Source of the DNA: JAUPVO01 sp964420875 | GTDB lineage: Bacteria; Patescibacteriota; Minisyncoccia; Phycocordibacterales; UBA5272 | Assembly: GCA_964420875.1 (NCBI GenBank) | Contig: CAYQUK010000001.1 | Span: 62,001 to 126,000, forward strand | Direction of reading: 5' to 3' | DNA: 64,000 nt | Part shown: one piece after another, positions 1-10,300 of the stretch | Layout of the letters: each line of letters begins with the position of its first letter | Numbering within the stretch: the stretch's first letter is position 1 | The notes under the pieces: model-generated | The model's input: only the letters and a program-made list of their open reading frames with translations | Databases searched by the model: none | Told to the model about the DNA's origin: nothing | Program-made: the position numbers and the translations under genes

Positions 1-625
1 GACCTACTCTCTTTGCCAGCTTTATCATCGGGTGCCCCCATGAATAGTTCCACATATGTACTGCATAGCTTTCGCTAGGTGCATTGGTATAGTTAAACTT
101 TTTAATATTCTCTGCGGTGTATGGGTAAAAGTATTTTGATTCGAAGACTTTTACGTTACTAAGTTTGTCTTTATTTTCATTATAAATTTGTGTCAGGACT
201 CGAGGTATAGTTATCAGTGTTTTGGTATTCGCATTGTAGTACTCCAAACATTTGTCTATGAATAAGCTGTGTGGGGTGGACGCTACCATACCAGCACTGA
301 TATGTATCTCGTCCTCTTTCCCTAACACTAGATCATTATCTAAAAAGTCATCAAAAGATTTTAATACAAACATGTCAGTGTCGAGATATATGCCCCCATG
401 TTCACGCAGTATGATGAGGCGGGCATAGTCAGCCACGAATGCCCATTTTCTTTGTGCATAGACATTGCGAGTGTATTCGTATTTGCTGATATCAAAGTTA
501 CTTTCATTCCACTCTATTATCTCGTACTCAGGCAACAGCTTTCGCCATGAGGCTATGCATCTCTCAATCAGCTCGCCTTTCTGTCCATTACCAAACCAGC
601 AATAGTGTATAGTTTTGGGTATCAT
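1..625 (-). CDS. Glycosyltransferase with DXD sugar-binding motif (family 32-like), partial
   Basis: The minus-strand frame opens at ATG 625 and runs off the window start, so the C-terminus is missing (208 codons seen). The protein begins MIPKTIHYCWFG, the usual opening of capsular/mannosyl GT32-type transferases, and carries GGIYLDTDMF around residue 90, the DXD motif that binds the nucleotide-sugar metal ion. It probably adds a sugar to a surface polysaccharide. The next gene upstream, a GT4 enzyme, stops one base before this start, so the two form an operon. The exact donor and acceptor cannot be told. Confidence 0.8.
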   Translation of the reverse strand, partial: MIPKTIHYCWFGNGQKGELIERCIASWRKLLPEYEIIEWNESNFDISKYEYTRNVYAQRKWAFVADYARLIILREHGGIYLDTDMFVLKSFDDFLDNDLVLGKEDEIHISAGMVASTPHSLFIDKCLEYYNANTKTLITIPRVLTQIYNENKDKLSNVKVFESKYFYPYTAENIKKFNYTNAPSESYAVHMWNYSWGHPMIKLAKRVG

Positions 626-626
626 A

Positions 627-1685
627 TTATTTATACAAAAACAAAGTCTTTTCTATCATCTTCTCAAAATCAAAACGTTTGTCATCCCATTTAAAATCTG
701 TAGGGAGTGGCTCGTTCAGTATATCCATCAGGTCTGTATCGTATTTGTATAGGCGGGCATAAGGTAGGTCACGTATTATCTCTGGCACACCTCCAACATG
801 GCGGGCTATGACTGGTATGCCGGCTTGTAATGCCTCGAGCAACACATAGCCGAGAGCCTCAGTGCGTGAGGGTAATAGGAATGCATCGTATTGAGGAAGT
901 AGGGACTTTGCATTATTGATATGGCCATAGAGAGTGACACGTTTTTCTAATTTTTTCTCACGGATTAACTTTTCAAGTTTGCCCCTGCTGCTACCTTCAC
1001 CTATGATGTGATACTGTATATTTTTGATTTGCGGCAATATGCGCAGCACTGTATCGTGGGCCTTGTTGTGATTGAGTTCGCCAATACTGACTATGTGTTT
1101 TATTTTTTTATTCTTATCTCCATCTGAAAGTTTTGGTAACTGTTTATAGTCACCTTTTTGTATGCCGTTGTATACCACTACCATTTTCTTTTTGATAAAG
1201 CTTGGAGCACGCAAAGACTGCACAACATTTTCTGATACGGCTATAGTGCGATGTGACAACGACACCGTCATCCACATGAGTAGTCGTAGTACAGTCTTTG
1301 TAAAAATATTTCTGTCCTCGTTATGTGGCCAACCGTGAGCTGTGAATATTATAAGAGGCACACTAGCAAGTCTCGCTGCAATCGCTCCAAACATTGATAT
1401 TTTTGAGCTATGCAGATGTACTATGTCCGGCTTTTCTTTATCCAGATAAAAATAAAGATCAAATAAATTTTTGAATGCCGTAAAGGGATTCATGTTATTT
1501 TTAATTTTTAGATTTACTGTGCGTATTTTTTTGCTAGATATTTTTTCTAAAAGCTCGCCGTCATTTCCGCTAGCTACAACTACCTCATAGTTATTGTATA
1601 TCTTTGGATGGGTGGCCAAATCATGAACTGCTTTTTGAGCTCCGCCCCAGTTGGACTTGGTAATCAGATATACTATCTTTTTCAC
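627..1685 (-). CDS. Glycosyltransferase family 4 (GT-B fold)
   Basis: About 352 residues. The N-terminus KKIVYLITKSNWGGAQKAV is the nucleotide-binding start of GT4 enzymes, and the C-terminal half carries the usual donor-site region (LPSRTEALGYVLLEALQAG). It transfers a sugar from a nucleotide donor in surface glycan synthesis. I chose GTG 1685 rather than an upstream ATG because the family homology starts there and TATAAT (minus strand, 1692-1697) ends six bases before it, which suggests a leaderless mRNA. It is the first gene of a two-gene operon with the GT32-like gene and diverges from the epimerase gene at 1725. Confidence 0.85.
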   Translation of the reverse strand: MKKIVYLITKSNWGGAQKAVHDLATHPKIYNNYEVVVASGNDGELLEKISSKKIRTVNLKIKNNMNPFTAFKNLFDLYFYLDKEKPDIVHLHSSKISMFGAIAARLASVPLIIFTAHGWPHNEDRNIFTKTVLRLLMWMTVSLSHRTIAVSENVVQSLRAPSFIKKKMVVVYNGIQKGDYKQLPKLSDGDKNKKIKHIVSIGELNHNKAHDTVLRILPQIKNIQYHIIGEGSSRGKLEKLIREKKLEKRVTLYGHINNAKSLLPQYDAFLLPSRTEALGYVLLEALQAGIPVIARHVGGVPEIIRDLPYARLYKYDTDLMDILNEPLPTDFKWDDKRFDFEKMIEKTLFLYK

Positions 1686-1691
1686 ATATCC

Positions 1692-1715
1692 ATTATAGCA
1701 GATGGATGTTATACT
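1692..1715. promoter_or_regulatory. Divergent -10 elements, both close to the start codons
   Basis: On the minus strand TATAAT (1692-1697) lies 6 bases before GTG 1685. On the plus strand TATACT (1710-1715) lies 9 bases before ATG 1725. Only 39 bases separate the two start codons, and neither gene has a Shine-Dalgarno site, so both transcripts should be leaderless or nearly so. Confidence 0.6.
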
Positions 1716-1724
1716 TATACACAT

Positions 1725-2789
1725 ATGCAGAAAACCCTTTTTATTACAGGCGGAGCCGGATATATAGGCCAAATGTTGGTGGATTTGTACGCTGCCCGCC
1801 CAGATGTAAAGATGATAATAGCTCTCGATAAGGAGTCTGAGCCTGACATGTATAAGACTCACGCAAATAGAGATAAATTGGTCTATATACACGCAAATAC
1901 TAGTGATAAAACTTGGCAATCAAAAGTGGCACAGTACTCTCCAGAGATAGTAATACACACAGCATGGCAGATACGTGAGATATATGGTAACAGACCGCTG
2001 TCGTATAAATGGAATATTGATGGGTCTGACGAGATATTTGATTTTTGTTTTGAAAATAAATTTGTAGAGAGACTGACTTATTTTTCTACTGTTGCATCAT
2101 ATGGGGCATTTGCAGACAATAGCCTGGACTACAGATATGTTGAGACTGACCCATTTAGAAAGACAAATTATCTTTATGCCGAAGAGAAGAGATGGGTAGA
2201 GGAACATCTAGAGAAAAAAATAAAAGAGAATAATGAGAAGGGTGGGCATATGCCGACAATATCTGTTGTGCGTCCTGCAGCTATATCCGGTCCACGAGGA
2301 AGGTACGATCGTGTACGTTTTGGTTTGCAATCAGCTCTCTCTGGGGCGTTAAAGGGAAATTTTGTTTACAAGATTGTTTCAGCGATGGTTTCATTTGTTC
2401 CTGTGACTCCAAAATGGTTGAGGCAATATATACATGAGGACGATGTGGCTGATCTGGTCGCTCTCCTTTCTTTTGATCCAAAAGTAAATCATAAATATGA
2501 AGTGTTCAATATATGTCCTCCTGGCGACGTGGTTCTCGGTCCTGATATGGCAAAGGCAGTAGGTAAAAAGACATTGCCGATATATCCGTGGATGGCGAGA
2601 TTGGCGTTTTTCTTTTTCTGGCACGCGACTAGAGGCAGAATACCAACAGCGGAAGGAAGCTGGAAAGGTTATAGCTACCCGATAGCAGTTGACGGCAGCA
2701 AGCTGACCCGTATGTATGGATACAATTATAAATTTGGATCTAGGGATGCCTTTGCAAAAAATGAAGGACGTTATGCTAAACTTAAATAA
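1725..2789 (+). CDS. NAD-dependent epimerase/dehydratase (extended SDR family)
   Basis: 354 residues starting at MQKTLFITGGAGYIGQM. The GGAGYIG glycine motif (residues 8-14) binds NAD(P), and a YLYAEEKRWVEE segment near residue 150 supplies the YxxxK catalytic pair in family position. It probably oxidises, reduces or epimerises a nucleotide sugar or a related sterol-like substrate; the specific reaction is not clear from sequence. The start is at 1725 because upstream residues lack family similarity and a TATACT box sits 9 bases before it. Its neighbour on the other strand is a glycosyltransferase, which fits a surface-polysaccharide role. Confidence 0.8.
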   Translation: MQKTLFITGGAGYIGQMLVDLYAARPDVKMIIALDKESEPDMYKTHANRDKLVYIHANTSDKTWQSKVAQYSPEIVIHTAWQIREIYGNRPLSYKWNIDGSDEIFDFCFENKFVERLTYFSTVASYGAFADNSLDYRYVETDPFRKTNYLYAEEKRWVEEHLEKKIKENNEKGGHMPTISVVRPAAISGPRGRYDRVRFGLQSALSGALKGNFVYKIVSAMVSFVPVTPKWLRQYIHEDDVADLVALLSFDPKVNHKYEVFNICPPGDVVLGPDMAKAVGKKTLPIYPWMARLAFFFFWHATRGRIPTAEGSWKGYSYPIAVDGSKLTRMYGYNYKFGSRDAFAKNEGRYAKLK

Positions 2790-2792
2790 CAT

Positions 2793-2957
2793 ATGGAATT
2801 ACTATTAGTTGCAATATTAGTTTTTATTATCATCAAGTTGTATGTTATGCATCACAAGATATCTGAGATGCAAAAAGACATTCATCTCATATCTATGGGC
2901 AAGTTAAAATCAATGTCGCAGACTGAGATGCATCCAGGTCATCATAAAGAAAATTAA
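2793..2957 (+). CDS. Small membrane protein, 54 residues, unknown function
   Basis: ATG 2793 starts three bases after the epimerase stop codon and reads to TAA 2957. The first 17 residues (MELLLVAILVFIIIKLY) form one hydrophobic helix, followed by a charged, Met- and His-rich tail ending HPGHHKEN. It would be an N-terminally anchored membrane protein with a short soluble tail. The tight spacing suggests co-transcription with the epimerase. I recognise no family. It could be a chance frame, but the hydrophobic-then-polar layout and the spacing support a real gene. Confidence 0.5.
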   Translation: MELLLVAILVFIIIKLYVMHHKISEMQKDIHLISMGKLKSMSQTEMHPGHHKEN

Positions 2958-2991
2958 TCTGGTGTTTATGTTTGTGGTATAATCAGCAAAT

Positions 2992-3615
2992 ATGAATACA
3001 TTTTTGAACTCCCTTGACTGGAGATTTGCTGTCAAAGAATTTGATACCAATAAAAAAGTCTCATCAGAAGACATACAGAAAATAAAAGACGCGATTAGAT
3101 TTGCTCCGTCTTCGTTTGGCATACAGCCTTTTCGTGTGATTGTAATAGAAGATCAAAAATTAAAAGATGATTTAAAGGAGGCGAGTTTTGGTAATAAACA
3201 AGTCAACACTTGTTCTCACCTTTTTGTTTTTGTTGCAAAAACTGATTTACAAAAAAGAATAGGGGAATATGCTGAGCTCATAAAATCTAAAAGCGACGCA
3301 GGTCTATTTGATAGAATGAAATTTGAAATGGGAGCTAGAGCATTTTTTGGTTTGGTTGGCATGAGTGATGAGAAAAAGCTTCGCGTAGCTAGTAATCAGG
3401 CCTACATAGCCCTCGGTTTCGCCCTGGCGGCATGTGCTGAGCTACGAATAGACAGCGCTCCTATGGAGGGATTTTCAGCTGACCAATACAAAGAGATACT
3501 ATGTCTGGCTGATGATGAGTACGCTGCGGTTATAATGGGTGTCGGTTATCGCATATCCGAACCAGCTTTTACAAAGACTAGATTTAGCGAAGAGGAGATA
3601 TTTGAGAGTAAATAG
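2992..3615 (+). CDS. Nitroreductase family NAD(P)H oxidoreductase (FMN-dependent)
   Basis: 207 residues. The N-terminal segment DWRFAVKEFDTNKKV and the following RFAPSSFGIQPFRVIVI are the FMN-binding signature of NfnB/NfsB-type nitroreductases, and NQAYIALGFALAACAELRID is the conserved helix of the dimer core. It reduces nitro compounds or quinones with NAD(P)H; the physiological substrate is unknown. Length is normal for the family. TATAAT (2978-2983) ends eight bases before the ATG and there is no ribosome-binding site, so the message is probably leaderless. It stands alone. Confidence 0.88.
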   Translation: MNTFLNSLDWRFAVKEFDTNKKVSSEDIQKIKDAIRFAPSSFGIQPFRVIVIEDQKLKDDLKEASFGNKQVNTCSHLFVFVAKTDLQKRIGEYAELIKSKSDAGLFDRMKFEMGARAFFGLVGMSDEKKLRVASNQAYIALGFALAACAELRIDSAPMEGFSADQYKEILCLADDEYAAVIMGVGYRISEPAFTKTRFSEEEIFESK

Positions 3616-3620
3616 TCTGC

Positions 3621-3649
3621 TTTACATTTTAAATACAAAAGAGTAGGAT
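3621..3649 (+). promoter_or_regulatory. Sigma-70 type promoter for the structured RNA
   Basis: TTTACA (3621-3626), a 17-base spacer and TAGGAT (3644-3649). A start about seven bases later falls at 3656, exactly where the closing helix of the RNA begins. Confidence 0.6.
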
Positions 3650-3655
3650 TGATGT

Positions 3656-3950
3656 TAGGGTGAAGTTGTGAGGATCTTTTACTGAGAGAGCAAGAAACAG
3701 ACCTTCGTTTCCTTTTGGTCTGTTAAGATTCAGGATATATGTGTTGCGGCCTTGTAAGTGCCTTGGGTCAATGCATAGATACTTCTGACTTGCTGTTTCG
3801 GCTTTAACTCATCGTGAAAAGTCGAAAAAGGGTTAATCATACCTAATTTATATTTGCAAAGCTGATTACCGTCAGCTAAGCGAAGACAGCGGCATGCTTT
3901 ACATCTTCACCCTACCCCCTGGTCGCCCCAAAAGGCGACTTTTGTTTTTC
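3656..3950 (+). ncRNA. Unidentified structured RNA, about 260 nt plus terminator
   Basis: No reading frame fills this gap. TAGGGTGAAG (3656-3665) pairs perfectly with CTTCACCCTA (3905-3914), closing the whole RNA. Inside, AACAGACC (3696-3703) pairs with GGTCTGTT (3717-3724), AGCTGA pairs with TCAGCT near 3870, and TTAACTC pairs with GGGTTAA. GAAACAG (3694-3700) could instead pair with CTGTTTC (3793-3799). A GTCGCC/GGCGAC hairpin with a T-run ends it at about 3921-3950. A closed, multibranched RNA with its own promoter and terminator recalls RNase P RNA, 6S RNA or tmRNA. I looked for the conserved RNase P (GAGGAAAGTCC) and tmRNA T-arm sequences and did not find them, so I leave it unassigned. 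Confidence 0.65.
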
Positions 3951-3973
3951 TTCAGTTTTCCACTGAAAATCGC

Positions 3974-4001
3974 TTGTGTTATCTATAGAATATGGTATAA
4001 T
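3974..4001 (+). promoter_or_regulatory. rpoBC promoter with an 80-base hairpin leader
   Basis: TTGTGT (3974-3979), a 16-base spacer and TATAAT (3996-4001). The predicted leader (about 4008-4088) contains a CAAGCGC/GCGCTTG hairpin (about 4005-4042). A second TATAAT (4066-4071) lies 17 bases before the rpoB ATG, so two promoters are possible. Confidence 0.55.
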
Positions 4002-4088
4002 TCCCAAGCGCTGATTACGATTGTGTATTGGATAGCGCGCTTGAGAGTCATATTAATAGCGCGTTTATAATTTTTAAAATTTAAATTT

Positions 4089-7000
4089 ATGCAAAAAAGT
4101 GTCGCCACACTTCCAAAAAAGACTTTCTCGAAATACAGAAAGCCATTAGCAGATTTACCAAACCTAGTCGAAAATCAATTGATGTCTTATAAGACACTCA
4201 TCGACAGAGACATTCCTGAAATATTCAAAGAGTTTAGCCCTATAAAGGACTACTCGGAGAAAAAGTTTGAACTTGAGTTCCTTTCTTTTGAGATCTCAAG
4301 TCCAAAATATGACGAAGTTCACGCAAAGGAGAACAAGTTGACCTATGAAGCCCCAATGCGTGTCAAGTTGCGTCTTAAAAATAAGATTTTAAATACAACA
4401 AAAGAGCAAGAGATATTCATGGCGGATTTTCCACTCATGACTGTTCACGGTACATTTATCGTTAACGGTGTTGAGCGTGTAGTAGTGCCACAGCTTGCTA
4501 GATCATTCGGTGTTTTCTTTGACGCTGATGAGATCAAGGGTCATAGATATTTCGGTGCCAAGATCATACCATCTCGTGGTGTGTGGGCAGAGGTATTGTC
4601 AGAGCCTGACAATCAGATGTCAGTTCGTATCGACAAAAAGAGAAAGTTCGGTATCGTTCCTATGCTACGCGCTATGGGATTCGGTTCTGATGATGCTATT
4701 GTCAATGCATTTGTATCTGATGAAGCAAAAGCATATGTAAAAAGCTTGCTAGAAAAGGACTTGATAAAGACTTCTCATGAGGCTTATGTTGAGATATACA
4801 AACGTTTGCGTGATGGTGACATGGCAACACCAGAGAATGCAAAAGAGTATTTTGACACTCTATTTTCAGCCGAGAGATATGACCTCTCGCCTGTTGGACG
4901 TTTCCGTTTCAACAAGAGATTTGGAATGCCTTTAGAAGGTAAAGATTCTGAGCGTCGCACTCTTTCAAAAGAGGACGTTGTTAAGATAATCGAGCATGTT
5001 ATCACACTCAATGCTACAACAAATGCGGTAGAGGACGATATCGATCACCTCGGATCAAGCCGTGTACGTTTTGTAGGAGAAATGATGGCCGCAAAGGTGC
5101 GCACAGGTATGACACAGATGAAGAGAAATATTCAGGATAAGATGTCAGTTATCGATACAGATACAACATTGCCAGTATCTATTGTAAATCAGAGACCACT
5201 ACAGGCTCGTATCAAAGAGTTCTTTACGACAAATCAATTGTCACAGTTCATGAATCAGGAGAACTTGCTAGCAGAGGTAGAGCATCTACGCACTTTGTCA
5301 GCCCTCGGTCCCGGCGGTCTCACTCGTGAGCGTGCAGGATTCGAAGTTCGTGACGTGCATACATCACACTATGGCCGCGTATGTCCAATTCACACACCAG
5401 AAGGTCCAAATATCGGTCTAATATTGCGTCAGTCTAACTATGCTCGTATTAATGATTTCGGTATTATCGAGTCACCATATGTAAAGGTAAAGGCAGGCAA
5501 GATTACAAAAGAGATAGTTTATATGAATGCATTGGAGGAGGAGAAACATGTTATCGCTCCAGCGTCAGTAGAGTACGGCAAAGACATGATTATAATAGGT
5601 GAAAGAGTGCCAGCTCGTAGATATGCTCAGCCAGCTATCGTTGATGTTTTGGATGTTGAGTATGTGGATGTTGCCACAAATCAGGCGTATTCTATTGCTA
5701 CATCTATGATCCCATTCTTAGAGCATGACGATGCGAATCGTGCGCTCATGGGTTCAAACATGCAACGTCAAGCAGTACCACTCATTATTCCAGAGGCACC
5801 ATATGTGTCTACTGGTATGGAGGCAGAGGCTGCAAAAAATATCGGCCGCCTAATATATGCTGATGAGGACGGAGTTGTGACTCATGTTGATGCTGACTCT
5901 GTAGTTGTTAAGAGTGGTAAAGTAGAAAAAGAATACAAACTCATTACTTTTGCTCGTACAAATGCATTTAATATTTTCCACCAAAGACCAGTAGTTGATA
6001 AGGGGCAAGAAGTTAAAAAGGGAGATCTGCTCGCTGACTCAGCGACATCAGACAATGGGCAGATAGCATTGGGACAAAATGTTCGTGTTGCATTCATGAC
6101 TTGGAACGGTGCAAATTACGAGGATGCGATTATTATCTCGGAGAGATTAGTAAAAGAAAGCAAATTTACTTCTATTCACATTGAGGAGCTGGTTTGTAAT
6201 GTTCGTGATACAAAGCTAGGTGTTGAGGTTACTACTCACGACATACCAAATGTTGGAGAGGTAAAACTACGCAACCTAGATGAGGACGGTATTATCCGTG
6301 TTGGTGCTGAGATCAGACCAGGAGATATTTTGGTTGGTAAGATCACACCAAAGGGTGAGACAGAGTTAACTCCAGAGGAGAGATTGCTCCGTTCTATTTT
6401 CGGTGAGAAAGTGCGTGATGTAAAAGACTCATCACTGCGCCTCGATAATGGTAAACGTGGACGTGTTATCGGTGTAAAAGTATTCTCAAGAGAAAGAGGG
6501 GACAATCTAGAGAGTGGTATAGTAAAACGTATACATATTGAAATAGCTCAGACTAGAAATATTACTGTCGGAGACAAATTAGCGGGACGTCATGGTAACA
6601 AAGGTGTTATATCACGTGTGTTACCAATAGAGGAGATGCCGTACATGGCTGACGGTACACCTATTGATATCATATTGACTCCACTCGGTGTGCCATCACG
6701 TATGAATCTTGGACAAATACTAGAGATGCACTTAGGTCATGCCGCAGAGACTCTCGGTTATCAGGCTGTGGTGCCATCATTCCAAGGTGCAACAGTAGAA
6801 GAGATACAAACAGAACTCGAAAAGTCTGGTATGGACAAATCAGGAACAGTTACACTGTTCGACGGACGCACAGGTGAAGAGTTTGAAAAACCTATTGCAG
6901 TTGGAACTATGTATATGTTGAAACTCCATCACATGGTTGAAGATAAAATACATCAACGTTCAATCGGTCCATACTCACTCATCACACAACAACCACTCGG

Positions 7001-7295
7001 TGGAAAGGCTCAAGGTGGAGGTCAGAGATTTGGAGAAATGGAGGTGTGGGCTCTCGAGGGATACGGTGCTGCAAATGTACTAAGAGAAATGCTCACTATT
7101 AAATCAGACGATATAGAGGGTCGTGCTGCGGCGTTCGATAGTATTATTAAAGGTGAAGATATGGGTGAGCCAGGAACTCCTGCATCATTCATAGTGATGC
7201 TCAACACTCTTCGCGGTTTAGGTTTTGATGTTATACCAAAAGGTCAAAACTTACCAGAAGAAAAACTTATTGGTGAGGACGTTATTAATGATTAA
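4089..7295 (+). CDS. rpoB: DNA-directed RNA polymerase subunit beta
   Basis: 1068 residues, shorter than the E. coli subunit (1342) because lineage-specific inserts are missing. Landmarks run in order: the lobe segment near residue 135, the rifampicin-region and fork-loop stretch GPGGLTRERAGFEVRD near 408, HTPEGPNIGL near 440, GDKLAGRHGNKG near 827 and GGKAQGGGQRFGEMEVWALE near 970. It forms half of the catalytic cleft of RNA polymerase with RpoC, which follows 20 bases later in the same operon. There is no Shine-Dalgarno site before the ATG. No rplJ-rplL genes precede it, unlike in many bacteria; an unidentified RNA does instead. Confidence 0.99.
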   Translation: MQKSVATLPKKTFSKYRKPLADLPNLVENQLMSYKTLIDRDIPEIFKEFSPIKDYSEKKFELEFLSFEISSPKYDEVHAKENKLTYEAPMRVKLRLKNKILNTTKEQEIFMADFPLMTVHGTFIVNGVERVVVPQLARSFGVFFDADEIKGHRYFGAKIIPSRGVWAEVLSEPDNQMSVRIDKKRKFGIVPMLRAMGFGSDDAIVNAFVSDEAKAYVKSLLEKDLIKTSHEAYVEIYKRLRDGDMATPENAKEYFDTLFSAERYDLSPVGRFRFNKRFGMPLEGKDSERRTLSKEDVVKIIEHVITLNATTNAVEDDIDHLGSSRVRFVGEMMAAKVRTGMTQMKRNIQDKMSVIDTDTTLPVSIVNQRPLQARIKEFFTTNQLSQFMNQENLLAEVEHLRTLSALGPGGLTRERAGFEVRDVHTSHYGRVCPIHTPEGPNIGLILRQSNYARINDFGIIESPYVKVKAGKITKEIVYMNALEEEKHVIAPASVEYGKDMIIIGERVPARRYAQPAIVDVLDVEYVDVATNQAYSIATSMIPFLEHDDANRALMGSNMQRQAVPLIIPEAPYVSTGMEAEAAKNIGRLIYADEDGVVTHVDADSVVVKSGKVEKEYKLITFARTNAFNIFHQRPVVDKGQEVKKGDLLADSATSDNGQIALGQNVRVAFMTWNGANYEDAIIISERLVKESKFTSIHIEELVCNVRDTKLGVEVTTHDIPNVGEVKLRNLDEDGIIRVGAEIRPGDILVGKITPKGETELTPEERLLRSIFGEKVRDVKDSSLRLDNGKRGRVIGVKVFSRERGDNLESGIVKRIHIEIAQTRNITVGDKLAGRHGNKGVISRVLPIEEMPYMADGTPIDIILTPLGVPSRMNLGQILEMHLGHAAETLGYQAVVPSFQGATVEEIQTELEKSGMDKSGTVTLFDGRTGEEFEKPIAVGTMYMLKLHHMVEDKIHQRSIGPYSLITQQPLGGKAQGGGQRFGEMEVWALEGYGAANVLREMLTIKSDDIEGRAAAFDSIIKGEDMGEPGTPASFIVMLNTLRGLGFDVIPKGQNLPEEKLIGEDVIND

Positions 7296-7315
7296 TCAAA
7301 ACTCCATATAAAAAT

Positions 7316-10300
7316 ATGAAAACAATCAATGCAACAAATGTCGACGCTCGTGAGATAAAAGTAGCGTCACCAGAAGCAATACGTGGGTGGAGTTTTGGTG
7401 AAGTCACAAAGCCGGAGACTATCAATTATCGTACAGGACGCAGCGAGAGATACGGTCTATTTGATGAGCGTATCTTTGGACCTGAGAAAGATTACGAGTG
7501 TTACTGTGGTAAATATCGCCGTATCAGATACAAGGGTATAATCTGTGAGAAATGTGGAGTAGAGGTAACAAAGTCTATTGTTCGTCGTGAGCGTATGGGT
7601 CATATTGAGCTAGCTGTTCCTGTGGCTCATATTCTTTTCCTTCGCAATGTACCATCTCGTATCGCTATGGTTATCGGTGAGACTTTGACTAACGTTGAAA
7701 AAGTAGTTTATTTCTCGGGATACATCATTACTAATGTAAATGAGTCTCAAAAAGAAGAGGTTATTAAAAATCTTGAGAGCGAGTTCAAGGCGAAAATCAA
7801 ATCTGCAACAGATGAGAAAACTCGTGAGAGATTGCAAGAGCTGATGGATGCTGCTAAAAAAGAAATAGCAGAGCTACGCCCTTGGAAAATCCTTGATGAG
7901 GTGGTGTATCACAGGTACGCAATGAAATACGGCGCATGTTTTGATGCAAAGATAGGCGCAGAGGCATTGTATGAAGTGTTCAAGGCTATAAATTTAGATG
8001 ACTTGGAAAAAACTCTAACTGCAAATGTTGAGAAGGCTGGATCAGTAGAAAGAGAGAAACTTGAAAAAAGACTTTCACTTGTTCGTGCATTTAAAAATGC
8101 AGGTATCAGACCTGAGTGGATGATGATGACGGCATTACCAGTGATACCTCCAGGTATACGCCCTATGGTTGCCCTTGAGGGTGGACGTCATGCAACATCA
8201 GATGTGAATGACCTTTATCGTCGCGTTATCAATCGTAACAATCGTCTAAAGAAATTGATGGAGATTGATGCTCCGGATGTTATCTTGCGTAATGAGAAGC
8301 GTATTTTGCAGGAGGCCGTTGATGCTCTTATTGATAACTCTGCTCGTCATGGTGATGCCGCAGTAGCATTGACTGGTCAAAAGAGAGTTCTAAAGTCACT
8401 GTCAGACAACTTGAAAGGTAAACAAGGTTTGCTACGTGGAAATCTACTCGGTAAACGTGTGGACTATTCAGCTCGTTCAGTTATTGTGGTTGGTCCAGAC
8501 TTGTCACTCGCTGAGTGTGGTCTGCCTAAAAACATGGCACTCGAGCTATTCCGTCCATTTGTTGTATCTAAACTTATCGAACGTGAGTTAGCGTTTAATA
8601 TTCGTGGCGCTAACAAGCTTGTCGAGGATGGTATACCAGAAGTGTGGGCGATACTTGAAGAGGTTATCGAAGGCAAATATGTATTGCTCAATCGTGCGCC
8701 AACTTTGCACAGACTAGGTATACAGGCATTCCGCCCAAGACTGATAGAGGGTAAAGCTATACAGCTACATCCACTAGTGTGTGAGGCGTTCAACGCGGAC
8801 TTTGATGGAGACCAAATGGCGGTACATCTTCCACTTTCTGTTGCTTCACAGCAAGAGGCTCGTGAGTTGATGGCGGCAGATAGAAATCTATTAAAACCAG
8901 GATCTGGAGAGTCTATTGTTACTCCTCGTATGGATATGGTACTCGGTGCATATTGGATGACAACTATTGTTGAAGGTGAAAAAGGTGAAGGTAAATATTT
9001 TGCATCACCAAATGAAGCTATCACTGCTCACGATTTTGATATCGTAGGCTATAGAGCAAAGATAACAATAATGCCTAGTGATAAAGAGAAATATGCAGCA
9101 TTCGAGGGTAAGCCATTTGAGACGACTGTCGGTAGATTGCTTTTTAATGCAATATTCCCAAATGATTACGCATATATTAACGAAGAGGTAGATAAAAAAA
9201 GAGTCAACAAAATACTTGATGACGTGTTTGCTAGATACGGAGTATCTGGTGCCCCTGTTATTATCGACAAGATAAAAGCTTTCGGATTCAAATACGCGAC
9301 AATCTCAGGAACAACATGGAGTCTGACTGCTGTAGAGCAACCAAAAGAAAAAGCTCCACTAGTTGCAAAAGGATGGAAGAAAGTTGCTGATATCGAGGAG
9401 AATTATAATGATGGTCTTTTGTCGGAAGATGAGAAACATGTCAAGACTATTGAGGTGTGGCAAGCTATTAGAAAGGAGATACAAGAAGTGTTGGAGCAAA
9501 AACTAAAAGGTAGTCGCAGCTCGGTCTCAGACTTGATCACTTCAGGTGCTCGTGGACAAGTGTCACAGCTGATTCAGCTTGCAGGTATGAAGGGTATTAT
9601 GGTTAACAACTCAGGAGGACAAATGGAGTTCCCTGTTATCGGATCGAATATCGAAGGGTTTACACCACTGGAGTACTTTATTACTACATACGGAGCTCGT
9701 AAAGGTAACTCAGATACAGCGCTTAAAACTGCTCAAGCTGGATATCTTACACGTCGTTTAGTAGATGTTGCTCAAGATGCCATCATCACAGAAGACGATT
9801 GTGGTACAACAAAATCAAAACTATTTACTCGTAAAAATGTACTTGGTAATGATATATCATTAGCTAAAGCAGTTCGTGGACGTATATTAGCGGAAGATTT
9901 GACAGTGGGAGAAAAGAAATTTAAAAAAGGCGATCTCATTTCAACAAAAGACGCTATTGATATCGAGAACAGCAATGTGGAGTCAGCTCGTGTCTATACT
10001 CCTATCATGTGTGAGTCATTGCACGGCGTGTGTCGTAAATGTTACGGACTAGATATGGGTCGCTCAAAGATGGTGGACATGGGTGAGGCGGTTGGTATCG
10101 TCGCTGCTCAGGCTATCGGTGAGCCGGGTACACAGCTAACAATGCGTACATTCCACTCTGGAGGTGTGGCTGGTACAGATATCACTCAAGGTCTACCACG
10201 TGTTGAGGAGATTTTCGAGCGTCGCGCTCCAAAGTCGCCAGCTGTTGTTGCTCATGAGAACGGTGAAGTGTTTGAGATCAGAGTAGAAAAAGGTCAAAAG

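Noticed and set aside
627..1919. 430-residue frame of the GT4 gene
   Set aside because: The first 78 residues lie across the divergent promoter and epimerase gene and have no GT4 similarity.
3616..4088. RNase P RNA, tmRNA or SRP RNA as the identity of the intergenic RNA
   Set aside because: The conserved sequences expected for RNase P (GAGGAAAGTCC region), tmRNA (T-arm and tag) and SRP RNA (GGAAGCAGC-type loop) are not present. I keep it as unidentified.
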